A stretch of 64,000 bases of DNA, from positions 50,922,742-50,986,741 of the forward strand of contig JAUPFV010000005.1 of NCBI GenBank assembly GCA_036936605.1, in the 5' to 3' direction. How positions within the stretch are numbered: the stretch's first letter is position 1; each line of letters opens with the position of its first letter. Position numbers and translations under genes: made by a program. Below the pieces are notes generated by a model. That model was given only the letters and a program-made list of their open reading frames with translations. It ran no database searches and was not told the DNA's origin. Source of the stretch: Limnanthes douglasii subsp. nivea. Taxonomy: Eukaryota; Streptophyta; Magnoliopsida; Brassicales; Limnanthaceae. This document shows positions 12,363-23,523 of the stretch, one piece after another.

Positions 12363-12972
12363 GTAGAACTCTGCCTAGAACATCTGAACTCGCATACCGA
12401 TCCACCTCATTACTGTGCAAAGAATCGATCATATCCAACCTGAAACCTTCTGCATCCTCTGTTGGAGATTTCATAGCCTTGAAAACGTTGAAAGTGACAT
12501 TCTGATCTTGCGTTCTCATAGTGAGATCCCCTTTTTGGACATCAATCAAAGTTTTTCCTGTAGCCAAAAATGGCCTTCCCATGATTATGGGGATGTTTTT
12601 ATCCTCTTCAAAATCCAAGATAACGAAGTCAGCGGGAAAGATGAGCTTGTCTACCTTTACTAAGACATCTTCTACGATACCACGAGGATATGTGATAGAG
12701 TGATCAACTAGTTGCAAAGAGATGTTAGTCGATTTTGGCTCAGGTAGCCCAAGTTTCTCAAACACAGATAGGGGCATCATATTGATGCTCGCTCCCAAGT
12801 CACATAAACATTTGCTGAAAGATAAATTACCGATCGAACAAGGAATGGTGAAGCTTCCTGGATCTTTGAGGTTAAGAGGCAATTTTTGTTGCAAGATCGC
12901 ACTACATTCCTCAGTGAGCGCCACTTTCTCAAAATCACCAAGCTTTAGCTTTTTCGAAAGAATTCCCTTCAT
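12363..12972 (-). pseudogene. Element D retropepsin-like protease
   Basis: The frame contains SFTIPCSIGNLSFSKCLCDL and then GASINMMPLSVFEKLGL. The active site reads CDLGAS, the form normal for Athila proteases (D-L-G-A) in place of DTGSS. The conserved IIMGRPFLATGKTLIDVQ block follows. The protease would cut the gag-pol polyprotein. The frame is open over this domain but is not joined in phase to gag or RT. Confidence 0.8.
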
Positions 12973-14545
12973 GAACTTGGCATAACTAGGAATTTGCTCT
13001 AATGCTTCAGTAAAAAGTGTATGTTTATGTGTAGCTTCTTGAATACCTCCAGAAATTTCCCAAACTGAGCATCTAGCTTCTGTTTCTGCAACCTTTGCGG
13101 AAAAGGTTGAGGAGGGTAGATCATAGGCTCAACAACTGACTGAGATGGCTTTTTAGGTGGCCGATCTTGATCAGAATTAACCTCAGATGATGGCTGATTT
13201 TGAGCAGAATTTTTCAGAATGGGCTGACTTTGAGATAAATCACCGTCTTGTTCAACTGTGGGGTTCTCGGCAACCTCTCCTGATCTCAGGGTGATAGCTT
13301 GGCATTGCTCATTGTTGTCCCGTTTACCTGGATTATGTTACGTGTCACTAGGAAGAACTCCTTGAGGTCTAAAGATCATATAACTGGCCATCTGCCCAAT
13401 CTGATTTTCTAAGGTCTTGTGAGATACCATCAGGCTTTTAATCATTACTTTCATTTCTTCGAATTCAGAGTCTCTCACAGAATGTTGAGAAGGGACATGA
13501 TGTTGATTCTGAGGTTGTCTTGGGGCATACTGTTGAGACTGATGTTGTTGACCTTGTTGCTGAAATCCAGGAGAGGCGTATGGCTTAGCACCATAATGCT
13601 AATTACCTTGTTGATTATTGCTCCAACTGATGTTCGGATGATTTCTGTTGCTTGGGTGATAGGTGTTTGAGATTGGTTGTTGATTCTGCCTCTGAAAGTT
13701 ACTCACAAATTACACTGACTCAGTAGAGATAGGGAATCGTTGAGTGTCATGCCCTCCAGCACAAATCTCGCACATACTAGCTACCTGATGTACCCCTAGT
13801 TTAGTCAAATAATCCACCTTCATGTTTAGAGCTTCAAGCTGAGCTGCTAAAGCAGTGGCAGTGTCTACGTTAAGAATACCAACTATTTTATGTTATGACA
13901 GTCTCTGAGAAGGGTTCTGGAATTCATTAGCATCCATCATCTCAAGGAGCTCGTGAGCCTCCTCATAGCTTTTCGTTAATAAGGCTCCCCAGATGCAGCA
14001 TCGACCATGGGCCTTGTTTGCAATCCCAAACCATTGTAGAAGCAATTTATTACTAACCAATCAGGCATCCCATGATGAGTCTAAGCATCTCCTTGTAACG
14101 CTCCCAAGCTTCACTTAAAGATTCACCATGTGACTGAGAAATCTGAGTAATAGCATTCCTCATGGCGGCTATTCTTGCAATAGGAAAGAATTTTGAGAGA
14201 AATTTTTGCGCTAGTATATCCCAAGTAGTAATAGAGCCTGCTGGTAAAGAGTGTAACCAGCTCTTAGCTTTATCCCTCAAATAAAATGGGAAGAGTCTCA
14301 ATCTTATGGCATCATTTGAAACACCATTGAACTTGAAAGTATCACAGATTTCAAGAAAGGTCATAATGTGCATATTAGGATCCTCAAACTGACAAGAATT
14401 CTAGACTGACAAGAATTCTGCATCATCTGAATAGTGCTGGGTCTAATCTCAAAATTATTCGCAACGATATTGGGTCTGACAATGCTAGACTGAATATCCA
14501 TGATATTTTGGTTGAGAGTATTTCATGAGTGCTTTTGAATGCAAC
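12973..14545 (-). pseudogene. Element D gag, N-terminus missing
   Basis: The 14373-14053 frame holds the gag core: FLEICDTFKFNGVSNDAIRL, AKSWLHSLPAGSITTWDILA, SLSEAWERYKEMLR. The upstream pieces SSIVRP and NNFEIRPSTIQMMQ are in another frame. Around 13750-13800 a degraded zinc knuckle reads CEICAGGHDTQRF, with the last Cys lost. Between 13000 and 13700 is a Gln- and Pro-rich linker with several stops. The start codon and matrix-like N-terminus were lost with the 5' deletion. Confidence 0.8.
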
Positions 14546-15028
14546 CCTGGTGGCGCAGGGAGGTTTTAATGAGGTGTCCGGTTTTTTTAATAAAATTTGA
14601 TGCCTTCTTATAAATATTCGGAGTGGTTTGATTACAATTTCTTTAAAAGTATTCAGATTGCTAAGGATTTTTGGCATATCAGATTAATTTGTTTGAAAGA
14701 TGACTATTAAACCCATGTCATCAGAGATTTTAAACACTCTCATCTTAAATACTTGTAAAATAAATAAGGGCTCTTTAAACATTAGCCATTAAATTTAAGC
14801 AAGAATGAAACAGAGCAAAAATTAAGCAAGGTAAGCATGTCCGGCTAAAAACCGGATGATGATATTAGAACATAAAATATGCCTTGGCCATCCAAGGACT
14901 TTAAGTTTAAAGAAAGGCTTAACCGGACTCAAACCGGACATGGTTACAAAAATGCCTTGGCCATTCAAGGAATTTAGTATTTCACAAGATTAAAAAAACA
15001 AAACAAGTAAGAAAAGATAGTTAAAACC
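14546..15028 (+). other. Element A 3' noncoding block with paired hairpins
   Basis: Element A resumes at ACCCTGGTGGCGCAGGGAGG, a block shared with B (26467) and C (36701) just after pol. Further on are two copies of CCTTGG-N4-CCAAGG-like inverted repeats (14883 and 14955; the second arm is imperfect in one copy) and CCGG...CCGG pairs near 14840 and 14921. The block is 3' UTR for both convergent genes of the element. Confidence 0.6.
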
Positions 15029-16784
15029 TCAGGGATTATTCCCTTCAGATGTTCCTGCATCATTTTTTTTCTTAGGACCTTTGAGTTCAGAACTTGAACT
15101 CTCTCCAGTTCCTTCTTCTTCATCAGTGGTAGAGTCGATCGCACTAGAGTAATTCTTCTTATCACCATCTTCCAGTGTATGGAACGGAATATCCTCGTAC
15201 TCCACGTATTCCCACAAGCGACCAAGAGTCCTCATCGGAAACTTCTCGTGAAAGAGTCGCACCATATCAGATTTTACTTCAGCATACCATTTTTCCAATG
15301 AATCTATCACCTCGTTTGTGTACTTATCTATGCTGGTCTGAATCTTCTTTTCCTGCTCCTTCACCAAGTCTTCCTTCTTCTTAGTTTCCTTGGACACAGC
15401 CTCTTCAAGGGAAATCTTGTCACTGGATAGGGTTTAGATGACATCGTCTTTAGTCTTCATATCTCCCTTCAAGGTGGAGAGATTTGTTTCCAAACCGGAG
15501 CACTTAGTTTGGAGCTTTGTGTTAGCCTTCTCTGAAGTGACCAGCTTGGTTGACAGATCTTTTTTCTCCTTCTTCAACTCCTCAATATCCTTCTCCTCAA
15601 TCTCCTTCTTTAGATCTGCTCCATGGGAAGAGGAATACCGGACAACCTCGGTACCATTATACATGCAAGGAGAGTATACCAGGAATTTGGACTTAGCTCA
15701 CTTTGACAAAGCTTGATCACGTGAAAATACCTGACGATTTTTAGGTCCAAGGGGAATCTGAGCCCCCAGTTGAATAGCTCAGTGTAAATAACAATCTCGT
15801 TGAGCTTGCAGTCCATCAGAGTTTCCGGTGTGACTGGTATTTTCACCTTCACTGATTCTGGGATCCCCCACTTAGTTCGGATCCGGCCCAGCTTAGCGAT
15901 GTGAGTATAGACATAGTTGATGTTTTGCATGGCCAAAATATACTTTAAATTGACCTTCTGAAAGCAAGGTCCCACCTTGCCCTCCAAGCACTCCGGTAGC
16001 TCCAGATGAGCCAGTCCCACCTTCACTTTGCCCTTTCCTTTTTTGTCAGAAGCAGCGTCCCCAGTATTTCCGGAGGCTTCAGTCTCGAAGGGGGCCTCTT
16101 CGATGCTATATTCTATCACTTCTTCCATCATTGTGGAAGGTTTGTCAGTTCTTGAGGATGGAAGAGTGTCATCTTGTGGCTCAATGGTCTGACCGGATGG
16201 CTGAGCACCAGTTTCTTCTAGAGGTCTGGTGTCCGGTTGGGGCTCAGCTCCGGAGGACTTCGTTTGAGAAGTTATTTTAGTTGCCTCCAATCCGGAGGGA
16301 TTATCTCTTGGGGCTCTTATAGATATCTCCAATCCGAAGGCTTTATCTTTGGATGCTGACTTGGAGGCCCCTGTTTTGGAGGACTTTGGTTGTGAGCCAG
16401 TTGCTTGGCCTTTTACCAAGCGTGTTGTCCGATGAGGGTTGGTTTTTTCTGGGACTTTTCGATGTCAAATCCCATGGCTATGAATGGAGAAGGTTTCCTA
16501 ACACTTGATACTGCTTTCTATTGAGCAGTAGAAGGTTGAGACTCCTGAACATAGAAGCCTGATGGGATTGGCGAAAGGTTTGGCTTGAATAAACGTTTAG
16601 GTTTTGCATTTTTGGTAGAAGACGATCCTTGATCAGCTTCTAAAGATGGTTTATCAGACTTATCGCTTGGAGAGACTGGAAGACCAGCAGTAATGCGTCT
16701 CTTCCGTTCGATTTTTTTCGTCTTCTCTAGTTCAGAAAGATTCAACCAACCGCCTTTTACAAGAGCGTTTCTCGCTATGAACAT
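15029..16784 (-). pseudogene. Element A antisense gene, broken and internally deleted
   Basis: The start is ATG at 16784 (MFIARNALVKGGWLNLSELE), matching the starts in B and C. The N-terminal domain follows with GKVGPCFQKVNLKYILAMQ, YTHIAKLGRIRTKW and FNWGLRFPLDLKIVRYFHVI. After WYTLLAC the frame jumps into the coiled-coil part (DLKKEIEEKDIEELKKEKK, LQTKCSGLETNLSTL). The stretch between, about 375 residues in C and including the intron, is deleted. The C-terminus (LFHEKFPMRTLGRLWEYVE, then an acidic Ser-rich tail) ends at TAG 15029. Stops near 16512, 16420 and 15434 break the frame. Its TATA box and G-box are still present upstream. Confidence 0.82.
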
Positions 16785-16880
16785 AAAACTATCCAAGAAA
16801 GTTTTTTGAAAGAAAAGGTTAAAGCTCTTAGAGAAGAAATTATAGAGTGATGAAGATGGTGAAACAGTAAAAGAAACTAG

Positions 16881-17061
16881 TTTATATATTAGCAAGGGAA
16901 CAAGTTACTGATACCTAGGAGAAGACAAAGATTCAGGTAATGATTGAAAACGACGGTGATGTAAGAAGCATTAAATGTAGAAGTTACTTTTTCAGGCTTA
17001 GTGGGAGCGTCGTTCTAGGGAGAAAACAACTGGTAGGACAAATCAAAATGTGACACGTGTC
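16881..17061 (-). promoter_or_regulatory. Element A antisense promoter: TATA box and G-box
   Basis: On the minus strand TATATAAA (16888-16881) lies 97 bp upstream of the antisense ATG. The perfect palindrome GACACGTGTC (17052-17061), a G-box/ABRE core, lies 268 bp upstream, the same distance as in element C. The text between TATA and ATG (TTTACTGTTTC on the minus strand) is also shared with B and C. G-boxes bind bZIP and bHLH factors in plants; use here is inferred. Confidence 0.55.
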
Positions 17062-17215
17062 TCACGATCCAAAGAAAAACTCTTAGAATTCTAAGAAGAA
17101 ATATGTCTGGCTAAACCATGAACCGAGCACATAAACGGGCCGAAAAATGTTGTTACTAACTAAATGAGTTTTTAGCCCTGCTAAAGACCTTTGACAAAGC
17201 CTAAAAAAAGGCTAC

Positions 17216-17591
17216 TGATGAGTCCGGATTTATTCACCACTAATCATTGAGAAAACCGGACATGGGTAATTTGGACAATAAGTGCCCACTGAACTATCCG
17301 GACAAGACAAAAGTATTAAACACTAAACACCTTTTGATTAAGCTAGGTGTTAAACTACTTAAAAACTAATGGGTCTTTAAACTCGACCCGATTTACCAAC
17401 TTAACCCGAAAGCCCATGGGTCCATAATTAATGGTATAAATACCCAACTACTTTCATTAATGAGGGTAATGAGCATTTAATACAACCAGGCAGCTTAAAT
17501 GTCTCACTACAAAATACACAAACATTTAATACCCTTAAAACTTTCCAAAACACTTGATAAAATTACCCTCAGTTTAAATTAAACCTCACCA
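17216..17591 (+). repeat. Element A 3' LTR
   Basis: The LTR is 376 bp, from TGATGAGTCCGGATTTATTC to CCTCACCA, preceded by the purine tract AAAAAAAGGCTAC and followed by target-site copy GTTCT. TATAAATACCC near 17437 is the presumed TATA box. GTCCGG near the start can pair with CCGGAC about 30 bp on. Confidence 0.88.
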
Positions 17592-17596
17592 GTTCT

Positions 17597-19879
17597 GGTT
17601 TTTGAAGTGCTTTATCAAACTGATACATCTATGGGGGTTTTTTTGTCGTACAATTCCAGATATGGCTTTCGTACATGGTTTCCGTACACTTAAACGATGT
17701 TTGGATGTTTGGAGTTAGGGAGACTGACATAAGCTAAATGCTAATTGGCTAGTTTTCGTAGGGATGAAGTATACGTGCCTGTAACGGACTTAGTTTACGG
17801 ACCCACGAGTCATTCCTTTATAAGTGTGTCCATGGTTTTGATGCCTTGGTTGTACGATTTCAAACCCTCAGACGAGGCCAAGTTTATGGTTGTTTAAGCC
17901 TTAAACGACCAAGCCAATCCTGACCAATTTGGCCAGGTTTCTGGTCGTTTAAGCCTAAGCTACCAAACTAGACCTAGAAAAGTTGGCCAGGTCTTTGTGC
18001 GTTCTGGTCGCTTATATGTGAGCGACCATATCGGTGTTATCATTGCCGTATTATGCGGTCAAGTGTTTTGGACTTGTCTTGTCAACCAAGTCCTTTGTGG
18101 TCGTTCGACATTGCACGGTTAGGTTTTTTTGTCTTTTGTTTGGCTAGTTTACCTTAGATAATTCTTGAGACATGCTGGACCAGAGCTCGAGTCAATATTT
18201 GTGAGGTATAAAGGTAAGGTTGGCTAGAGCTCGAGGTAAGCTTTGCAAGATCTTGAGGCGAGCTTGGCTAGGTCTAGAGGAAAGCTTGGTCAAAACTCAA
18301 GGCAAGCTTGGCCAGTTCTCGAGGAAAGCTTGGTCAGAACTCAAGGCAAGCTTGGCTAGGTCTCAAGGCAAGCTTGGCCAGAGCTCGATGGATTGACGAG
18401 AACTCAACCTAAATCTCGAGGCAAGCTTGGCCAAACTAGCTAGTCACGATATAATGCATGGCCTTGTAGGTACACTAGTTTGTCTTTACGACCAAGCTTC
18501 TGGTCGTGCTACGACGTCCGATCATGGTCAATCGGAACTTGGACATGACGCTAGATTGGGTTGCATTTGGCCATTTGGATAACTAGGGGTCATTCTTGTT
18601 TTAAATGAATCATAAAATGTTCAATTTTTATATCCTTATTTGGCTTTACTCGTATCCCACTTAGCTGATATTTTATGTCGAATCAAATTTTATCTTGTCT
18701 TTTTTTTATAAATAAATTTTGCTGTACAACACCAAATTTTCAAATTTTTATTAATTTATTTTTAGTTTTAGTATCATTTTTTGGTGATATTCTGACCAAA
18801 TCATAATTTGAGAAATAACAAAATAATGATGAAAATTAGTAATTATAAAAATAGTAGAAAATATGTAAAATTGTTGTATTCATTAAAATATTCATTCACT
18901 TATGTTGATGTTTTTGCTTTAACGATGTAGTCTAATGAACATTTTTTTGGTTGTCGACGCTTATTATGTAGTAGCCAATAATAAGAAAAGTACTAGAAGG
19001 CGTAGAAATTTGCGCATTTAGATGCTAGTACTTGAGTAACCCTATAGTGATTGTTGAAACATGAGAGAAAGACTAGACGAAATATGCATTTGACCGTAAT
19101 TTTGAAAATGTAAAGTAACTCCCAACTCTTTATTGGGGGATAAAAAGAAAGACTATATTTTTTGACCGACTCATGTGGATTCTGCAGCTCGCTTGCTCTC
19201 TATAAGTGAAAATCCTCACTTTGGAAGCATGTATTTGAAATATTACTATATATTAGTGTTGATCATGGCTAGAAATTTAGTTTTTTGAATGCTCATTAGT
19301 CATTTATAAACGATGGAAATGTATGAGCTTATTGTATTTGTTCTTGATGTGGTAATGTCGAGAAATAATTGTCACATAAGATATGGTTTTATGTGTAAAG
19401 CTGATTTAGGCCTAGTTAGGAGGTTATCAAGAGTAAATAGTCTTGTTGGTGAGGTTTTGGACATTGTAAAGTATTGAGGGCCTTGGAGAAATTATTACCC
19501 ATTCACAAAAGGGAAAGGTCTTGGGGTGACGCGTGACGCAAAAGTAGGGGGTTACTAGACATTGTTCGTCTCAAACGCTTCGATTACCTTTACCTTAACC
19601 ACTGAATGCGTTTTATCACGTCCTATAATACTGTAGTATAGCATTAGAATAGCTGAAATCAGGGGCGAGATTACGACTTACTTTTTCCTATAAAGAATGA
19701 TCTTCATCTTCGTGCTCTCGTTCACATATTATTTGTTTGAAAAATCATGAGTAGAACAACAAATTTATTTTTTTCCCTTTCACCTTGCGAATTCTTTCTT
19801 TTACCCAGACACATTTTATTTCTTTTATTATGGGTCTCAAAAAGAATATTATTATTCTTTTTTAATTATTAATGCTCGT
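17597..19879. other. Old host DNA without a recognisable gene
   Basis: The sequence resumes here after element A's target duplication. Apart from the minisatellite at 18230-18435 I see no open frame of note and no motif I trust. The part from 17870 to 18130 repeats words such as GGCCAGGT and CTGGTCG at irregular intervals, which suggests older, decayed copies of the same repeat. Confidence 0.5.
18230..18435 (+). repeat. 22-bp minisatellite, about 8-9 copies
   Basis: The unit is close to CTCAAGGCAAGCTTGGCCAG plus two variable bases. Seven units run without a break from 18230 to about 18385; after a spacer one more unit ends at about 18435. Variation falls at set positions (CTCGAGG or CTCAAGG; GGCCAG, GGTCAG or GGCTAG). 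Each unit carries the HindIII-like AAGCTT. There are no distinct spacers, so this is not a CRISPR array. Confidence 0.85.
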
Positions 19880-20843
19880 CGTTCTAATGATGATTTCGAT
19901 GGTGAGGTTCTTTTGGTAAATATTTTTCAGAGGACAAGACCTGAAGCGATATCTAATAACTTCTTACATAATGCAACTCTAAGACTCAGTATAACAAACC
20001 TTGTTGAGGGGAATGTTGTTGCATCGTCATTTGTCTCCTAAGGTATAAAGGTGGCAATGTATGACAAGCTTGAGGCTAGGTTGTGGTCAATTTTGATAAG
20101 GAACTCGTATGGGTATGTCGATAAAGCTAAGAAAGCTCATAAGCTAAAAGACTGGTGGATTCATCTAGAAGTTATTATACGCTTCCCAAAGGAAGGTGAG
20201 ACTCCGTTCACTATTCTTAATAATGAAGTGGTATTTTTCACTTACATGTTAGAACACAGTATTCGCTTCCCCTGGAGTCAAGACCCACTAGATTTCTTCA
20301 AGATGACACAATTGTGCCCAACGTAACTTGTATCCAACTTTTATAGGGTGTTATTTACGACTATTATTTTATGGTGGGAACAGTTTGTAAAATTTAAAAT
20401 TCTTGACTTTCTGACGATGAAAAAGCAACATCGATTTAAAGGTGGCCGTTTTTTTACATATTTCAAAATTCTAAAATTGAAGTAATTGGAAGTCTTCTAA
20501 AATGCATCCCTAAATGGAGGTATTAATTTGTTTATATATTTTGATGCTTGGAAGGCCCTCATTTGATTTGCCTTACATGGTAACTGAAAGGTATGTAAAA
20601 GCGTAAATACTGGTTATGTTCTTATTTAAGAAATTGTTGAAGTAATATAATTTGTCTATTTGCTCATTTTCAATCATCTATTATGATATTAAGACGATTG
20701 TCCGACCAACAAAGGTAGCGTATAAAATGTTAAAAACTAAGGTCGACCAACTTGATACTGAGCAATCTCGTAAAATCTGGTATGTGGCAGCATGCTAGGT
20801 ATATATGCTTGTATCAATATATGGATGTGGATGATGTTGACTT
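19880..20843 (+). pseudogene. Element E: decayed relative of the Tat antisense gene
   Basis: Plus-strand frames with a few stops read SNDDFDGEVLLVNIF, then from 20051 MYDKLEARLWSILIRNSYGY and HLEVIIRFPKEGETPFTILN. The best match to element C's antisense protein is VVFFTYMLEHSIRFPW, DFFKMTQLCPT and SNFYRVL, which line up with IVIFTELFNWGLRFPL, YFHLIKLCPS and LNAWYTL. A TAA follows CPT where a Gln codon would fit. An open acidic frame (YMDVDDVDLTADDNANL) continues across element B's insertion site. If it belongs to a Tat element, that element lies on the minus strand. It could also be an independent gene of the same family. Confidence 0.55.
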
Positions 20844-21202
20844 TGATAAGGTAGAATAATTTTGACACTATATATATCATACCTTTATACCTATCTGAAG
20901 GGTAGTTTGGATAAAACCAATACCATATCCAACCGAAATGAGTAAATTAGTGGAATATGACTCAGCTATGTGCTGGTCTTTTCATCTTTTGGGATAATGG
21001 GTTCTTAAACTTGACACAAGCCCACAATCCGACTTGAAAGGCATATGGGTCATTAATTAAGTATAAATACCCACCTTCATTAATGAGGGTGATCATAATT
21101 TAATACTAGCACACACCTTAATTAATCCTCTACATTTCACTTTAAACATTAAATTTCCAAAATACTTTACAAAATTACCCTCGATCAGAAATAACCCACA
21201 CA
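20844..21202 (+). repeat. Element B 5' LTR with adjacent primer-binding site
   Basis: The LTR begins TGATAAGGTAGAAT and ends in CACACA. TATAAATACCC at about 21062 is the presumed TATA box. The text directly downstream, TTGGAGACCATAGTGGGAGC (about 21206-21225), matches element C's TTGGCGACCACAGTGGGAGC with two changes and is the primer-binding site. Confidence 0.82.
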
Positions 21203-21273
21203 AAATTGGAGACCATAGTGGGAGCACAACAGTGCCTAAATTTATATTCAAAACCAGTAAACAAGGTAGTTCG

Positions 21274-23523
21274 GATGAATCCAAATGCACAGAATGCTCC
21301 ACCTCTTGAGGTGGAAGTAGCAAAAGAAAACAATGAATATACTGTTGAGGAGCGCAATCAGTTGAGGGCTGAGATAGAAGCATTGAGAGCGCAAAAACAA
21401 GCAGAGAAAGGGGTTAAAGAAAAATTTGGTGCATCGGTGCTTCACCATACTGACAATCTTGGAGAGAAGGAACAATCTCTAAAGACTCATCTCAGCTCCA
21501 AGAAAACGCATCGATCTAAACATGTGGAGAGCTCCACTTCGAAATCCTCCAGCAGCTCATCTAATGATGCAAAGCTTGAAGAGTCAGTTCTCTCCAGAAG
21601 TGATGAAGAACGATCGAAAATGAAGATGATGCTTACTAAAAAGTATTGAAAAAAAACGATAGGCACGACAGGCTCAAGAAATACCATGGGAAGATAAAGG
21701 GTTCAGCTGATCAACATATTAACTGTTTGCTGATTGATCATTTTGCTTTACATTGCGAACCGTGTATTTTTGCTACTCTAAATGAGGATACTGTATTTAG
21801 TTGTAACAAAAATTGGAGGCAATCGCCTTTATCTGCAAAAATACTCTCTAGACATCTTCCCAAGAGGTTTGACAGCTCTAAAACGGAGAAATACAACGAG
21901 AGCAAAGATCCAGACAACCATCTTGAGCAGTTTAAGAATTTTATGATAAACTTTGATGATGACGACAGACTGTTGTGTATGGCCTTCTCCCAAACCTTCT
22001 CATGAAGTGCCCTCAAATGGTATAATAGTCTCCCTCAGGGATCTATAATTGTTTTTTATATATTTTGGGTTGTCTTCCGGAGGCAGTTCGTTGGAAGCAA
22101 TGAGCTTAAGGGTAATCGGGACACCATCATCCATTGTGCCTAAGAGCCAAATGAGTCTCTTTAGGAGTACATCAGCTGGTTTATGAATAAAAAAATGGGT
22201 TAGTAAACTGCTTTGTACAATTTGTAATTGCTTCCCTCCGACAGAGTTTGAATCTGGGTAACTTAGCCGATTCAGTGACTCATAAGAAGGCTATGACCTG
22301 GGAGGATTGTTGAATTAGGTTGGAAAACAGATGAATATCGAGGAAATAAAGAAATCCAGAGTGCCTTATAAGATTAGATCCACCACTACAACATCAATGC
22401 CTCAAGCTGCTAATCAATCCGGTTACAGGTCGAAGGAGATTGAACAGGGATCTAACCGATCAAGGCAAAATTAGTCCAACCAGAACCAAAACCAACATGT
22501 CAGAAATAAAAAGGGACCATTGGTTCAACCCGAGTGGTTTGCAAAATTGGTAGAAAGCACAACTACGGTATATGACAAAACTAAAAATGAAGTACATTTT
22601 AGAAAACCAGCAGCCCTGTAGTCTCCCAGAGAACACTGAAGTACCCGTTTATGCAAGTACCATAATGGCATAGGGCATAATACCCATGATTGCATAACTT
22701 TGAAACAAGAGGTCCAGAACCTCATTGAAAGTGGTAAGTTGGGCGCCTATATCAAAAAATAAGGGGGAGTAGACCGGATGATACACAATCCAATGCTAAG
22801 ACTCCCCGAACGACTCCTTCAAGCAATCCTGGAATGTCTAGATAGGAAGATGCTATAGTGATTACTGAAAGACATGATATAGACTCTGAGTACCTTGATC
22901 CAATTCCGAGTAAAAACGGGTGGGGGTAATAACAGACAAGACTACTACTGTATCTGGTTTGATTAAATATTTTGAATCTTTAACCATCTTTGGGGGGGGG
23001 GGGGGGGGGGGGGCGGGGGGACAATGTGACTTCACCTTCTAGATTTTCAAGGAAAAGGTATGTCCATAGTTTGACCACCCAGTTGGATGAACTAATTTCC
23101 ACACACCTCTACCAAACTCCAGCTTCTTTCATAGTTTTCGATGAGGATGACCTAAAAGACATTGCTGGGCCTCATGAAGACGTCGTGGTGATAAGGGAAT
23201 CGAAAGGGGGAAATGATATACATCGAATCCTGATTTGGCACGGGAAGTTCGGCAAACATCTTATTTTTAAGCTCCTACAAGCAGATAAGAAACCTTCGGT
23301 TATACAACATTCAAACATAACCATTGTGGGCTTCATAGGGATTTCTGCAGATGTGATTGGAGAATTCGAAGAAGAAGTAATGTTGGGCAAAGAGGCTCAC
23401 ATTGTTATAATACTTGTGGACGAGGTTGAAATTCATTCCCTAGCTGAGGGAAAAAGTATTAAAATTACTTTCAAGTTGGCACCAAATTTGAAACACAGGC
23501 TTTTATCTTTTTTGAAAGAATAA
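21274..23523 (+). pseudogene. Element B gag and protease
   Basis: The start MNPNAQNAPPLEVEV matches element C's gag start. The charged Ser-rich region and the gag core (DNHLEQFKNFMINFDDDD) follow; after 22005 stops and frameshifts are frequent. The zinc-knuckle region reads CKYHNGIGHNTHDC in a broken frame. At 22992-23013 a run of 22 G residues replaces a GGAGGAGA-like stretch. The protease (IVFDEDDLKDIAGPHEDVVV) has lost its active site: the family DTGSS reads WHGKFG. About 300 bp between protease and RT are deleted relative to A and C. Confidence 0.87.

Larger units (their letters stand above)
6309..14545 (-). mobile_element. Element D: Athila-lineage Ty3/gypsy retrotransposon, truncated at its 5' end
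   Basis: The element reads right to left: gag (about 14545-12973), protease, reverse transcriptase, RNase H, integrase (to about 9400), noncoding DNA, purine tract (TTTGGGGGTT on the minus strand) and the 3' LTR (8076-6309). The gag segment EICDTFKFNGVSNDAIRLRL and the protease linker RVLRKFKSAIGWTIADIRGI are characteristic of the Athila group. It sits in element A's integrase. The 5' LTR, primer-binding site and gag N-terminus are missing: at about 14545 the sequence passes straight into A's 3' noncoding block, so one deletion took D's 5' end and about 0.7 kb of A. No env-like frame is visible. All genes carry stops or frameshifts. Confidence 0.87.
2780..17591 (+). mobile_element. Element A: Tat-lineage Ty3/gypsy retrotransposon, nested and decayed
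   Basis: The element starts with TGATGAGTCCGG and its 3' LTR ends in CCTCACCA. GTTCT at 2775-2779 and again at 17592-17596 is a perfect 5-bp target-site duplication, so both outer ends are original. Inside are a truncated 5' LTR, a pol fragment (2945-6308), the nested Athila element D (6309-14545), the A 3' noncoding block, a broken antisense gene (15029-16784), a purine tract and the 3' LTR (17216-17591). The rest of the 5' LTR, the primer-binding site and most of gag are gone through one deletion near 2940. The archaeal-type RNase H and the antisense gene place it in the Tat lineage. By hand about 12 substitutions separate the roughly 158 alignable LTR bases. Confidence 0.9.

Noticed and set aside
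18230..18435. CRISPR-like array
   Set aside because: Repeats are directly adjacent with no unique spacers, and the genome is a plant's; it is a minisatellite.
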